A stretch of 64,000 bases of DNA from Natronococcus sp. A-GB7 (GTDB taxonomy: Archaea > Halobacteriota > Halobacteria > Halobacteriales > Natrialbaceae), in the NCBI RefSeq assembly GCF_029688865.1, contig NZ_JARUKV010000019.1, forward strand, positions 1 to 64,000, written 5' to 3'. Shown piece after piece: positions 33,726 through 42,648 of this stretch (position 1 is the stretch's first letter; each line of letters opens with the position of its first letter). Below the pieces are notes generated by a model. It was not told the origin of the DNA. It was given only the letters and a program-made list of their open reading frames with translations, and did not search any database. Both the position numbers and the translations under genes were made by a program.

Positions 33726-34958
33726 TCACTTCGCCACGAGCGCCAGCGTCTCCGGGATCGCGTCGGCGAACACTGCCGCCTCCCGGTAGTACAGCCACGC
33801 CGGTTCGACGGCCGCGTTCCACTCGTCGTCCGATAGCTCGTGCACATCCGCCCGGAGCGTCTCGAGTTCGTCGTCACCCTCCTCGACGATCCTCGACGCG
33901 GTAGCGAGCAACCGCACCCCGAGGGAGTCGTCCCCGTGTTCCTCGAGCACCCGCGAGATCGCGTCGATCGCGGCCTCCTTTCGGTCGACGACTGCACCGG
34001 CGTCGACGGTCCAGCCGGTCTCGTCTCGATCCTCGCGACCGGGAACCTCCTCGAGCGCGTCGAGACTCCGAGCGTGCGTGTGCCGTCGACTCGCTCGACG
34101 AACTGCGAGCGCGGGATAGCCGTCTTCCAGCGTCCGGGTCGTCGATCGGGACATCTCGCGGATTGCATCGACGTCGGACGCCCGCGTCGGCGTCCCGTCT
34201 CGCTCCCACGAGACGGCCGCCAGTAGCTCGTCGGTTGCCTCCCGGAGCCGTTCGTGAGTCGTCTCGAGTTCCGGTTCGTACTCCGTCCCGTCGTCGCGGT
34301 TCGCGAGAAATCGCTCCGCGTCGACCCGGCTGGCCTCGGCGTAGCCGACGAACCGCCAGGCGCGAGGGTACGCTGTCCGACCGTAAAACGGCGGTTCGGG
34401 CGATTCGACTCGCCTCGTCGCGTCGGCGTGTCGTTCGTCGATCGCCGCGGTCCCGACGACGGTTTCCGTGAGCGAGTCTCCGCGATACTCGTACTCGAGA
34501 CTCGCGAGTCGCTCTCGCTCGTCCTCGAGTCGATCCTCGAGCGCCCCCGGATCCCCGCCGGATTCGCGCTCGTAGCGCTCCGACGCCGTGGTGTGGTAGG
34601 CGACGCCGAGCATGTACCGATACGTCTCGAGTGCCGATCGTCGCTCCGCGTGCGTCACGTTCTCGAGGGCGGACGGCGGGAGCTCTCGGTAGTCGGTCCG
34701 GTGGGTTTCGAGGGACTCGCCTCGCACGGCTTCCGCCTCGTCGACCGCATCCTCGACGCGGGCGAAGCGTGCCTCGAGGTGCTCGAGGGAGACGGGAGGT
34801 CCCGGATCGACGGCCGGCGGTTCGGTGTCGAGCGCGCGCTCGATCGGTTCCAGATCGGATCGCCCCCGAAGCCGGCGGCGGTGCCGATAGCCGAGGCTGC
34901 CGGCGCCAGCGAGACCGACGGCACAGCCGAGAAGGACGGTCCGCCTGCTGGGCGACAT
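33726..34958 (-). CDS. Tat-exported helical protein of unknown function
   Basis: 410 residues. MSPSRRTVLLGCAVGLAGAGSLGY is a Tat signal (SRRTVL), with a Cys at 12 that is not in a clear lipobox. The mature part is mainly charged helices (Glu/Arg/Asp rich, with predicted coiled-coil character) without metal or nucleotide motifs. It looks like a scaffold or binding protein on the outside of the cell. ATG at 34958 lies about 26 bp below a TATA box (34981-34987, minus strand: CCTATATT), a leaderless arrangement. No recognised family. Confidence 0.75.
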   Translation of the reverse strand: MSPSRRTVLLGCAVGLAGAGSLGYRHRRRLRGRSDLEPIERALDTEPPAVDPGPPVSLEHLEARFARVEDAVDEAEAVRGESLETHRTDYRELPPSALENVTHAERRSALETYRYMLGVAYHTTASERYERESGGDPGALEDRLEDERERLASLEYEYRGDSLTETVVGTAAIDERHADATRRVESPEPPFYGRTAYPRAWRFVGYAEASRVDAERFLANRDDGTEYEPELETTHERLREATDELLAAVSWERDGTPTRASDVDAIREMSRSTTRTLEDGYPALAVRRASRRHTHARSLDALEEVPGREDRDETGWTVDAGAVVDRKEAAIDAISRVLEEHGDDSLGVRLLATASRIVEEGDDELETLRADVHELSDDEWNAAVEPAWLYYREAAVFADAIPETLALVAK

Positions 34959-34979
34959 ACCGCCTCGCTAGAACCGTTC

Positions 34980-34988
34980 GAATATAGG
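34980..34988 (-). promoter_or_regulatory. TATA box of the Tat-exported helical protein gene
   Basis: CCTATATTC on the minus strand, about 26 bp before the ATG at 34958. Confidence 0.6.
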
Positions 34989-35018
34989 TCTTGTCAGCTA
35001 ATGAATCAGTTCTGCTGC

Positions 35019-35465
35019 TCAGTCGTTCGTTTCGAGTTCGACCAGCTGGAGCGAGCGATCGAGGTGACAGACGTCGTGTGGCGGGTCGCCGACGATTTTC
35101 CGGATGCGGTACTCCTCGTCGAACGCGACGCCGTCGGGTTCGCAGTACTCGTGGCTCGGACACTCGACGTACGGACAGGGACCCTGGAGGCTCGCCTTGC
35201 TGCCGGCGAAAGCACCCTTCGTAGTAATGTTCGCCCGAACGGGGACGGGTTCGACCTCGACCGCGCGGACGCCGCCGTCGTGCATGGCACACTCGAGAGT
35301 CTGGGCGTTCTCGCGGACGGAGGTGACGCGGTACTTCGTGTCGGGCGAGAGGTTGAGACACTGGCTGCGGTACGGACAGCCCGCACAGCCGTCGGCCTCG
35401 CCCTCGTAGACGAACTCGGTTCCCGGCTCGGCCAGGCGGGAGCCGATGAGCGTGACGGTCGACAT
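35019..35465 (-). CDS. UPF0179 family cysteine-rich protein
   Basis: 148 residues. MSTVTLIGSRLAEPGTEFVYEG is the archaeal UPF0179 start. Eight cysteines lie at 27, 30, 36, 59, 97, 102, 108 and 133; the four near the N-terminal region and the Cys97-102-108-133 set suggest two metal sites, likely zinc or Fe-S. Function unknown. MSTVT at 35465 is preferred to an upstream start. It lies downstream of a spacer rich in repeats (35466-35998). Confidence 0.88.
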   Translation of the reverse strand: MSTVTLIGSRLAEPGTEFVYEGEADGCAGCPYRSQCLNLSPDTKYRVTSVRENAQTLECAMHDGGVRAVEVEPVPVRANITTKGAFAGSKASLQGPCPYVECPSHEYCEPDGVAFDEEYRIRKIVGDPPHDVCHLDRSLQLVELETND

Positions 35466-35998
35466 ACGGATCGGTAGTCGCGGACGGCGGTTAAGCCTCA
35501 CGTCCCGCGGTCCGGAAGTGATCGAGACGGGAGAACCGTGTATCAGTCGCCGGACCGAACTCGGGTCGTCGTCTTCCTGCGGCGGCGTGCGCTGTCGACC
35601 GCTCGAGCAGAGCGAGGTGCGAGCCCGCGAGCACCGCGAAAAGCGAGCGGCGACCGGAGGAAGCCGCGAGCACAAGCGAGGGCGGTCGACGACACTGTGC
35701 GAGGTCTTCGTGAACGGCGTGAACGAAGGCCTGTCAGAGCGCGCTCCGACAGTGGACGAGTGAGAGCAACGCGACCGAGCGAATCGGTTGGGGAGGGCGT
35801 GGCGACCCCGTGTGTTCGTGCGAGCGGGACTACTCTCGTCGTCACTACCACGAAAGCCCCTGGCGCGTTGAGCGGACGAAGCGTCCGCTCAACGCGCCAG
35901 CCCCTTCAGTCCCGCCCAGCGGTGGCCAGTCAGGGCTGTAGACTCGAGGCCGAACGTTCCATCCGACCCCGCTGCATACCGATCCGACGAACCCCGAT
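35466..35998. other. intergenic region with low-complexity runs and a long hairpin
   Basis: 533 bp without a supported gene. The 35590-35700 part is Arg/Glu-codon-like GAGCGAGCG-type low-complexity sequence, common in haloarchaeal spacers. A perfect 19-bp inverted repeat lies at 35860-35900. The frames that cross it are short, overlap on both strands and have no known motif. Confidence 0.5.
35860..35900. repeat. perfect 19-bp hairpin with 3-base loop
   Basis: The arm at 35860-35878 (CTGGCGCGTTGAGCGGACG) is matched exactly by its reverse complement at 35882-35900; the loop is AAG. It lies between two convergently read genes' far spacers and has no T-tail on the plus strand. It could be a terminator, a protein site, or the remnant of a small inverted-repeat element. 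Confidence 0.75.
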
Positions 35999-36409
35999 TC
36001 ACGACTCCGGCGGGTCCGAGCCGGTGAGTTCGTCGAGCCGATCGAAGTACCGTTCGCGGGGCACCTGGTACAGCCCCCGGTAGTCGATCTCGCCGTCGTC
36101 GAACTGTCGGGCGAGTTCGATCGCGCGCTCGAGCCCCTCCGCGCGGGTCTCGAAGCGGTTCGTCTCGTTCAGCGAGACGTCGGGCTCGAGGTAGAAGGTG
36201 ACGAACCAGTCCTGCTCGAGCGTTCGGTCGGTGGGGTTGGTCCCGGGTCTGCGCGTTCGTTTCCCGTGAGTCAGGTACAGCGTCGGGAGACAGGCCGCGG
36301 GAAACTCCTCGCCGTCGAAGACGTCCGGTCGGTACGCGAGGACGAGCCGTCCGTCGTCCTCGGCCGACCAGACCTCCCAGGCCCCGGGGAGGGACTCGAG
36401 GTCGCTCAT
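35999..36409 (-). CDS. DUF5820-like conserved haloarchaeal protein
   Basis: 136 residues. MSDLESLPGAWEVWSAEDDGRLVLAYRPDVFDGEEFPAACLPTLYLTHGKR with a C-terminal RGLYQVPRERYFDRLDELTG matches the haloarchaeal DUF5820 pattern. Predicted mixed strand/helix, acidic, no active-site motif. It lies divergent to the PrkA module across a 554-bp spacer. Function unknown. Confidence 0.8.
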   Translation of the reverse strand: MSDLESLPGAWEVWSAEDDGRLVLAYRPDVFDGEEFPAACLPTLYLTHGKRTRRPGTNPTDRTLEQDWFVTFYLEPDVSLNETNRFETRAEGLERAIELARQFDDGEIDYRGLYQVPRERYFDRLDELTGSDPPES

Positions 36410-36963
36410 AGCCGGTCGTAGGCGCGGCCGTCCTAAATGAGCGTCGTCCGTCGATCGTCCGCTTCGGCGACGTATTTAACCGCCCGAACGCCGCGCACCG
36501 ACCGTCCCGTGCGTTGCAAGCAGTCGAGTTATACCGACGAACGGTTATCGTGGTATGTAAACTCTACCCATTCATATATATTTCAGGCCCTGTAGTATGA
36601 AAACATGTACTGGTAAATACCTTTTGGGGCTAACTTTAAGTAGATGGATTACTCACTCATTAAATACTATCGGTATCCGTTCGCCGGACCGATCCACTTT
36701 GCGCCCGTCCCCGGCGCAACCGTCGACCGAGCCCGGTACCCCGGCTCTCGGCGACGGAAGTGGTACTCGATCACACATGGCACGACACGATGCCGCCCGC
36801 GCCGGTTCGCGCGCTCCGCGAGCGGTTCGCGGCGCACGTCGAACGTGGCGTCCGTGTCGAGCCGTCCGAAACGGCGGATCGCGACGGTCCGGCCGCGCGA
36901 CGGGTCAGGCCGGTCGAGCGACGTTCCGATACAACGGGGGAGACCGAAACTGGCAATGATACC
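36410..36963. other. long AT-rich upstream region of the kinase module
   Basis: 554 bp. Between about 36535 and 36675 the sequence is strikingly AT-rich for this genome, with TATA-like CATATATATTT (36574-36583), TAACTTTAAG (36631-36640) and TTAAATACT (36660-36668). From about 36760 to 36963 the frame of prkA is open and GC-rich with moderate third-position bias, which could be a 68-residue N-terminal extension (GTG at 36760) or a long 5' leader. No separate gene is supported. Confidence 0.5.
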
Positions 36964-39036
36964 ATGAACGGTGACATCGAGACGCTCGAGAAACTCAGTA
37001 CGGATTACAAGGAATCGATGCCCGCTGACCTGCGGGAGACCAAGTCCTTCGACTGGTACTTAGAGGAGTGTTACGAGGACCCGAAGATCACCCGCAACGC
37101 CCACCAGCGGGTGGCAGACATGTTCGACTACTACGGCACCAGCTACGACGAGACCGAGGGAGTCGTCGAGTACGAACTCGCCTCCGAGGACCCGCTGGGC
37201 GACGGCGAGAACACTTTCTACGGGAGGGTGATCCACCAGTCGATCCACGAGTTCGTCAACAAGGTGAAATCGGGTGCTCGAAGGCTCGGCCCCGAGCGGC
37301 GGATCAAGCTCCTGCTCGGGCCGGTGGGGTCGGGGAAGTCCCACTTCGACAAGCAGGTCCGGAAGTACTTCGAGGACTACACCCTCCGCGAGGAGGGGCG
37401 GATGTACACGTTCCGCTGGACGAACCTCTGTGACGTCATCCAGGACCAGGATCCGGCCGACGACGTCGTCCGCTCGCCGATGAACCAGGATCCGCTCGTC
37501 CTCCTGCCTCTGGAGCAGCGCCAGCGGGTGATCGACGACCTGAACGAGGTCCTTGATGCACCGTACACCATCCAGAACGAGCAGGCGCTGGACCCCGAGA
37601 GCGAGTTCTACATGGACAGGCTGCTCGCCTACTACGAGGACGACCTCCAGCAGGTCCTCGAGAACCACGTCGAGATCATCCGGTTGGTCGCCGACGAGAA
37701 CAAGCGTCAGTGCCTCGAGACGTTCGAACCCAAGGACAAGAAGAACCAGGACGAGACCGAACTCACGGGTGACGTCAACTACTCGAAGATCGCCATCTAC
37801 GGCGAGAGCGACCCGCGCGCGTTCGACTACTCCGGGGCGTTCTGTAACGCCAATCGCGGGGTGTTCTCCGGCGAGGAGCTGCTGAAGCTCCAGCGGGAGT
37901 TCCTCTACGACTTCCTGCACGCCACCCAGGAACAGACGATCAAACCCAAGAGCAACCCGCGGATCGACATCGACCAGGTGATCGTCGGGCGGACGAACAT
38001 GCCCGAGTACAAGGACAAGAAGGGCGACGAGAAGATGGAGGCGTTCAACGACCGCACCAAGCGGATCGACTTCCCCTACGTTCTCAGCTACGAGGACGAG
38101 TCGCTCATCTACGACAAGATGCTGAACAACGCCGACGTCCCCGACATCAACGTCGAGCCCCACACCCTCGAGATGGCGGGGCTGTTCGGCGTGCTCACCC
38201 GGATCGAGGAGCCCGACACCGAGACCGTCGACCTGCTCTCGAAGGCCAAGGCGTACAACGGCGAGATCGACGAGGGCGACGATATCGACACGAAGAAGCT
38301 CCGCGAAGAGGCCGCCGAGAAGGCCGAGATCGGCGAGGGGATGGTCGGCGTCTCGCCGCGTTTCATCGGCGACGAGATCGCCGAGGCGATCATGGACTCG
38401 AAACACCGCTCCCGTGGGTTCCTCTCGCCGCTGACGGTGTTCAACTTCTTCGAGGAGAACTTAGAGCACCACGGCTCCATCCCGGAGGACAACTTCGAGA
38501 AGTACTACCGCTACCTCGAGACGGTCCGCGAGGAGTACCGCGAGCGGGCCATCGAGGACGTTCGCCACGCGCTGGCGTACGACATCGACGAGATCCAGCG
38601 CCAGGGCGAGAAGTACATGGACCACGTGATGGCCTACATCGACGACGACACGATCGAGGACGAGCTCACGGGCCGCGAGCAAGAGCCCGACGAGACGTTC
38701 CTGCGGTCGGTCGAGGAGAAACTCGACATCCCCGAGGACCGCAAGGAGTCGTTCCGCCAGGAGGTCTCGAACTGGGTCTCCCGCCGGGCCCGCGAGGGCG
38801 AGGCGTTCAACCCCCAGGACAACGAACGGCTGCGCCGCGCCTTAGAGCGAAAGCTCTGGGAGGACAAGAAGCACAACATCAACTTCTCCGCCCTCGTGAG
38901 CGCCAACGAGTTCGACGACGACGAGCGCTCGTCGTGGATCGACGCGCTGATCGAACAGGGGTACTCCGAGGAGGGAGCCAAGGAAGTGCTCGAGTTCGCC
39001 GGCGCGGAGGTCGCCAAAGCAGAGATGGAAGACTAA
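36964..39036 (+). CDS. prkA: PrkA-type serine protein kinase 1
   Basis: 690 residues. An AAA-like domain with Walker A GPVGSGKSH (119-127) is followed by the PrkA C-terminal part: VIVGRTNMPEYKD (about 340-352), RIDFPYVLSYEDE, FIGDEIAEAIMDSKHRSRGFLSPL (about 460-483), and a basic/acidic C-terminal helix set. Bacterial PrkA/YeaG proteins phosphorylate serine and act in starvation and stress. ATG at 36964 fits the family N-terminus (MNGDIETLEKLS); an in-frame GTG at 36760 would add 68 residues. It is followed at once by a second kinase, then YeaH and SpoVR-type genes. Confidence 0.9.
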   Translation: MNGDIETLEKLSTDYKESMPADLRETKSFDWYLEECYEDPKITRNAHQRVADMFDYYGTSYDETEGVVEYELASEDPLGDGENTFYGRVIHQSIHEFVNKVKSGARRLGPERRIKLLLGPVGSGKSHFDKQVRKYFEDYTLREEGRMYTFRWTNLCDVIQDQDPADDVVRSPMNQDPLVLLPLEQRQRVIDDLNEVLDAPYTIQNEQALDPESEFYMDRLLAYYEDDLQQVLENHVEIIRLVADENKRQCLETFEPKDKKNQDETELTGDVNYSKIAIYGESDPRAFDYSGAFCNANRGVFSGEELLKLQREFLYDFLHATQEQTIKPKSNPRIDIDQVIVGRTNMPEYKDKKGDEKMEAFNDRTKRIDFPYVLSYEDESLIYDKMLNNADVPDINVEPHTLEMAGLFGVLTRIEEPDTETVDLLSKAKAYNGEIDEGDDIDTKKLREEAAEKAEIGEGMVGVSPRFIGDEIAEAIMDSKHRSRGFLSPLTVFNFFEENLEHHGSIPEDNFEKYYRYLETVREEYRERAIEDVRHALAYDIDEIQRQGEKYMDHVMAYIDDDTIEDELTGREQEPDETFLRSVEEKLDIPEDRKESFRQEVSNWVSRRAREGEAFNPQDNERLRRALERKLWEDKKHNINFSALVSANEFDDDERSSWIDALIEQGYSEEGAKEVLEFAGAEVAKAEMED

Positions 39037-39037
39037 C

Positions 39038-41323
39038 ATGACCGAACGCGACTACGTCAGCGAGGCCGACCGCACCTTAGAGGAGACGTACGAAGAGCCG
39101 ATGAGCCTCGCGAACTACGTCGACCGGGTGTTCGAGAACCCGACGATCGCCTCCCACGCCTCGAAGTACCTGCTCGAGGCGATCGAAGCGGCCGGCACCC
39201 GCACCGTCGTCGAGGAGGGCGAGGAGAAGGAGCGCTACCGCTTCTTCGACGATCCGCACAACGACGGCGAGCACGCGATCCTGGGCAACACCGAGGTGCT
39301 CAACCGGTTCGTCGACGACCTCAGGTCGATCGCCGCGGGCCGGGCGAAAGACGAGAAGATCATCTGGTTCGAGGGGCCCACGGCGACGGGCAAGTCCGAA
39401 CTCAAGCGCTGTCTGGTCAACGGGCTGCGCGAGTACTCGAAGACGCCCGAGGGACGCCGGTACACCGTCGAGTGGAACATCACGACGGCCGACGTCGAGG
39501 AACGAGGGCTGAGCTACGGTGCCGATCCGACGACCGTCGACGACGCCCACTGGTACCAGAGTCCGGTGCAGGCCCACCCACTGTCGGTGTTCCCCGACGC
39601 GGTTCGGGAGGAGCTACTCGAGGAGGTAAACGACGACCTCGAGGACCACGTTCCGGTTCGGGTCGACGCCGCGCTGGACCCCTTCTCCCGGGAGGCGTAC
39701 GGCTATCTCGAGGAACACTACCGCCGCGAGGGGAAGGAGGCGCTGTTCTCGGCGATCGCCGACGACCAGCACCTCCGCGTAAAGAACTACGTGGTCGACA
39801 TCGGCCAGGGCGTCGGTGTCCTGCACAGCGAGGACGACGGCCGACCCAAGGAACGGCTCGTCGGCTCGTGGATGCACGGAATGCTCCAGGAGCTGGACTC
39901 GCGGGGCCGAAAGAACCCGCAGGCGTTTAGCTACGACGGCGTCCTCTCGCAGGGCAACGGCGTCCTCTCGATCGTCGAGGACGCGGCCCAGCACGCCGAC
40001 CTGCTCCAGAAGCTGTTGAACGTTCCCGACGAGCAGTCGGTGAAACTCGACCAGGGGATCGGGATGGATATCGATACGCAGATGCTGATCATCTCGAACC
40101 CCGACCTCGAGGCACAGCTGAATCAGCACTCCGACCGCAACGGGATGGACCCGTTGAAGGCGCTCAAGCGCCGCCTCGACCGCCACCAGTTCGGCTACCT
40201 GACGAACCTGAGCCTCGAGACCGAACTCATCCGCCGGGAGCTGACGAACGAGACGTCGGTCTGGGAGGCCGACCACTACCTCGATCTGGCCGATCGGATC
40301 CGCGAGCCAGTGACGGTGACGGTCAAGGATCGGGACGGCGAGCCGAGCCGCCAGGAGTTCGCCCCCCACGCGCTCGAGGCCGCGGCGCTGTACGCTGTCG
40401 TCACCCGCCTCGATCAGGAGGACCTGCCCAACGGACTGGATCTCGTCGACAAGGCGATGATCTACGATCAGGGCTACCTCCAGGAGGGCGACAACCGCCG
40501 CGAAAAGGACGAGTTCGACTTCGACGGCGACGGCCGAGACGGCGACGGCGGGATCCCCGTTACCTACACCAGGGATACCCTCGCCGAGTTGCTCCAGACC
40601 GATCGGGATCGCCACCACTCGGAGCTGGCGGTCGAGAACGTCGTCATGCCACGGGACGTGCTGAACGCGATGGCCGAAGGGCTCTCGGACGCACCCGTGT
40701 TCTCGACGGGCGAGCGCTCCGAGTTCGAGAACCGGGTCGTCCCCGTGAAGAACTACGTCTTCGACCAGCAGGAAAGCGACGTCATCGAGGCGATCATGCA
40801 CGAGAAACGCGTCGACGAGGAGACCGTCGCCGAGTACGTCGAACACGTCTACGCCTGGGAGACCGACGAGCCGCTGTACAACGACCGCGGCGAGCGCGCC
40901 GAGCCCGACCCGCTGAAGATGAAGCTGTTCGAGGTCGAACACCTCGGACGCTTCTCGGAGGCCGAGTACGAGGGCAACCTCCCCAGGGAGAGCGTTCGGA
41001 ACTTCCGCCGCGAGAAGGTCATCACGTCGTTGAACCGCCACGCGTGGGAACACCGCGACGAGGACTTCTCGGTCCAGGACGTCGACCTCACTGCGATCCC
41101 GGTTATCAAGTCCGTTCTCGAGAGCCACGACTGGGACGACGTCGAGCGAACCTTCGAGGACTTCGACCCTCGCCAGTGGGACGACCCGCCCGGCGGCACG
41201 GAGACCGAGACCGTCAAGGAACGGACGATCGGGACGATGGTCGAGCAGTTCGACTACTCTCCCGCGTCGGCCGAACTGACCAGCAGACACGTCATGGGAC
41301 AGGTGTGTTACAGATGGGACTGA
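39038..41323 (+). CDS. PrkA-type serine protein kinase 2
   Basis: 761 residues, related to but diverged from the first kinase. Walker A is a variant GPTATGKSE (113-121). [38 protein letters not shown] (about 276-299), [22 protein letters not shown] and the [18 protein letters not shown] segment follow. The N-terminal [31 protein letters not shown] is typical of haloarchaeal second PrkA copies. It starts one base after the prkA stop and overlaps the next gene by 10 bp, so the module is one transcript. Two PrkAs together suggest a heteromeric kinase. Confidence 0.88.
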   Translation: MTERDYVSEADRTLEETYEEPMSLANYVDRVFENPTIASHASKYLLEAIEAAGTRTVVEEGEEKERYRFFDDPHNDGEHAILGNTEVLNRFVDDLRSIAAGRAKDEKIIWFEGPTATGKSELKRCLVNGLREYSKTPEGRRYTVEWNITTADVEERGLSYGADPTTVDDAHWYQSPVQAHPLSVFPDAVREELLEEVNDDLEDHVPVRVDAALDPFSREAYGYLEEHYRREGKEALFSAIADDQHLRVKNYVVDIGQGVGVLHSEDDGRPKERLVGSWMHGMLQELDSRGRKNPQAFSYDGVLSQGNGVLSIVEDAAQHADLLQKLLNVPDEQSVKLDQGIGMDIDTQMLIISNPDLEAQLNQHSDRNGMDPLKALKRRLDRHQFGYLTNLSLETELIRRELTNETSVWEADHYLDLADRIREPVTVTVKDRDGEPSRQEFAPHALEAAALYAVVTRLDQEDLPNGLDLVDKAMIYDQGYLQEGDNRREKDEFDFDGDGRDGDGGIPVTYTRDTLAELLQTDRDRHHSELAVENVVMPRDVLNAMAEGLSDAPVFSTGERSEFENRVVPVKNYVFDQQESDVIEAIMHEKRVDEETVAEYVEHVYAWETDEPLYNDRGERAEPDPLKMKLFEVEHLGRFSEAEYEGNLPRESVRNFRREKVITSLNRHAWEHRDEDFSVQDVDLTAIPVIKSVLESHDWDDVERTFEDFDPRQWDDPPGGTETETVKERTIGTMVEQFDYSPASAELTSRHVMGQVCYRWD

Positions 41324-42648
41324 GAGACGACCTCGAGCGATTCCGCGAGGTGGGCGAACAGCGCCGCGAGGATCTGGCCGACTTCATCAAGTACGGCGAC
41401 CTCGGCGGGGGCCGGCCCGATCAGATCCAGATCCCCGTCAAGATCGTCTCCTTGCCGGAGTTCGAGTACGACCAGCGCGACCAGGGCGGCGTCGGCCAGG
41501 GTGACGGCGACACCCCGGACGTCGGCCAGCCCGTCGGTCAGCCCCAGCCCCAGCCGGGCGACGGCGACGACGACGGCGACGGCGACGAACCCGGCGAGGA
41601 GGGCGGCGACCACGAGTACTACGAGATGGACCCCGAGGAGTTCGCCCAGGAACTCGACGAGGAGCTGGGACTCGACCTCGAGCCGAAGGGCAAGAAGGTC
41701 GTCGAGGAGAAAGAGGGTCCCTTCACCGACCTGACTCGAACCGGGCCGGACAGCACGCTCGACTTCGAGCGGATGTTCAAGGAGGGGCTCAAGCGCAAGC
41801 TCGCGATGGACTTCGACGAGGAGTTCCTGCGGGAGGTCTGCAAGGTCGAGGGCTTCGGCCCGCGAGACGTCTTCGAGTGGGCCCGCGGCGAGAGCATTCC
41901 GGTGTCGATGGCCTGGATCGAGGACGCCTACGACGACGTTCCGCCCGAGGAACGCGGTGCGTGGGCCTCGATCGAGGAGCTCGAGGACAACGTCGAACGC
42001 CAGAGCGTCCAGCAGAAGATTCGCCGCGAGGGGATCAAACACGTCCCGTTCCGCCGGGAGGACGAGCGCTACCGCCACCCCGAGATCATCGAGGAGAAAG
42101 AGAAGAACGTCGTCGTGGTCAACATCCGGGACGTCTCGGGCTCGATGCGCGAGAAGAAACGCGAGCTCGTCGAGCGCACGTTCACGCCGCTGGACTGGTA
42201 TCTGACCGGGAAGTACGACAACGCCGAGTTCGTCTACATCGCCCACGACGCCGAGGCCTGGGCGGTCGAGCGCGAGGAGTTCTTCGGCATTCGTAGCGGC
42301 GGCGGGACGAAGATCTCGAGCGCCTACGAGCTCGCCGACGAGTTGCTCGAGGAGTACCCCTGGAGCGACTGGAACCGCTACGTGTTCGCCGCGGGCGACT
42401 CGGAGAACTCCTCGAACGACACCGAGGAGCGGGTGATCCCGCTGATGGAGTCGATTCCGGCGAACCTCCACGCCTACGTGGAGACCCAGCCCAGCGGCAA
42501 CGCGATCAACGCCACCCACGCCGAGGAGCTCGAGCGCCACTTCGGGCGCGACGCCGAGGACGTCGCGGTGGCCTACGTCAACGGTGCCGACGACGTGACC
42601 GACGCGATCTACGACATCCTCAGCACGGAAGGTGATACCGATGAGTAA
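41314..42648 (+). CDS. YeaH/YhbH (DUF444) family VWA-domain protein
   Basis: 444 residues. An acidic Gln/Pro/Asp/Gly-rich low-complexity linker (about 53-100) is followed by the DUF444 core with a von Willebrand A MIDAS motif (DVSGS at 273-277, [15 protein letters not shown]), [20 protein letters not shown] (about 325-344) and a long C-terminal acidic region. YeaH/YhbH is the constant partner of PrkA/YeaG and SpoVR in bacteria and archaea. The ATG overlaps the second kinase by 10 bp and the SpoVR start by 8 bp. Probably a metal-dependent protein-protein adaptor. Confidence 0.9.
   Translation: MGLRDDLERFREVGEQRREDLADFIKYGDLGGGRPDQIQIPVKIVSLPEFEYDQRDQGGVGQGDGDTPDVGQPVGQPQPQPGDGDDDGDGDEPGEEGGDHEYYEMDPEEFAQELDEELGLDLEPKGKKVVEEKEGPFTDLTRTGPDSTLDFERMFKEGLKRKLAMDFDEEFLREVCKVEGFGPRDVFEWARGESIPVSMAWIEDAYDDVPPEERGAWASIEELEDNVERQSVQQKIRREGIKHVPFRREDERYRHPEIIEEKEKNVVVVNIRDVSGSMREKKRELVERTFTPLDWYLTGKYDNAEFVYIAHDAEAWAVEREEFFGIRSGGGTKISSAYELADELLEEYPWSDWNRYVFAAGDSENSSNDTEERVIPLMESIPANLHAYVETQPSGNAINATHAEELERHFGRDAEDVAVAYVNGADDVTDAIYDILSTEGDTDE

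Noticed and set aside
35538-36083. 181-codon Arg-rich plus-strand frame and its antisense partner
   Set aside because: Low-complexity sequence crossing the hairpin; both strands are open equally, and part of it overlaps the DUF5820-like gene.
36597-36959. 120-codon frame in the prkA upstream region
   Set aside because: It starts in the AT-rich promoter island and changes composition abruptly; there is no known motif. The prkA frame itself is the only plausible coding extension here.
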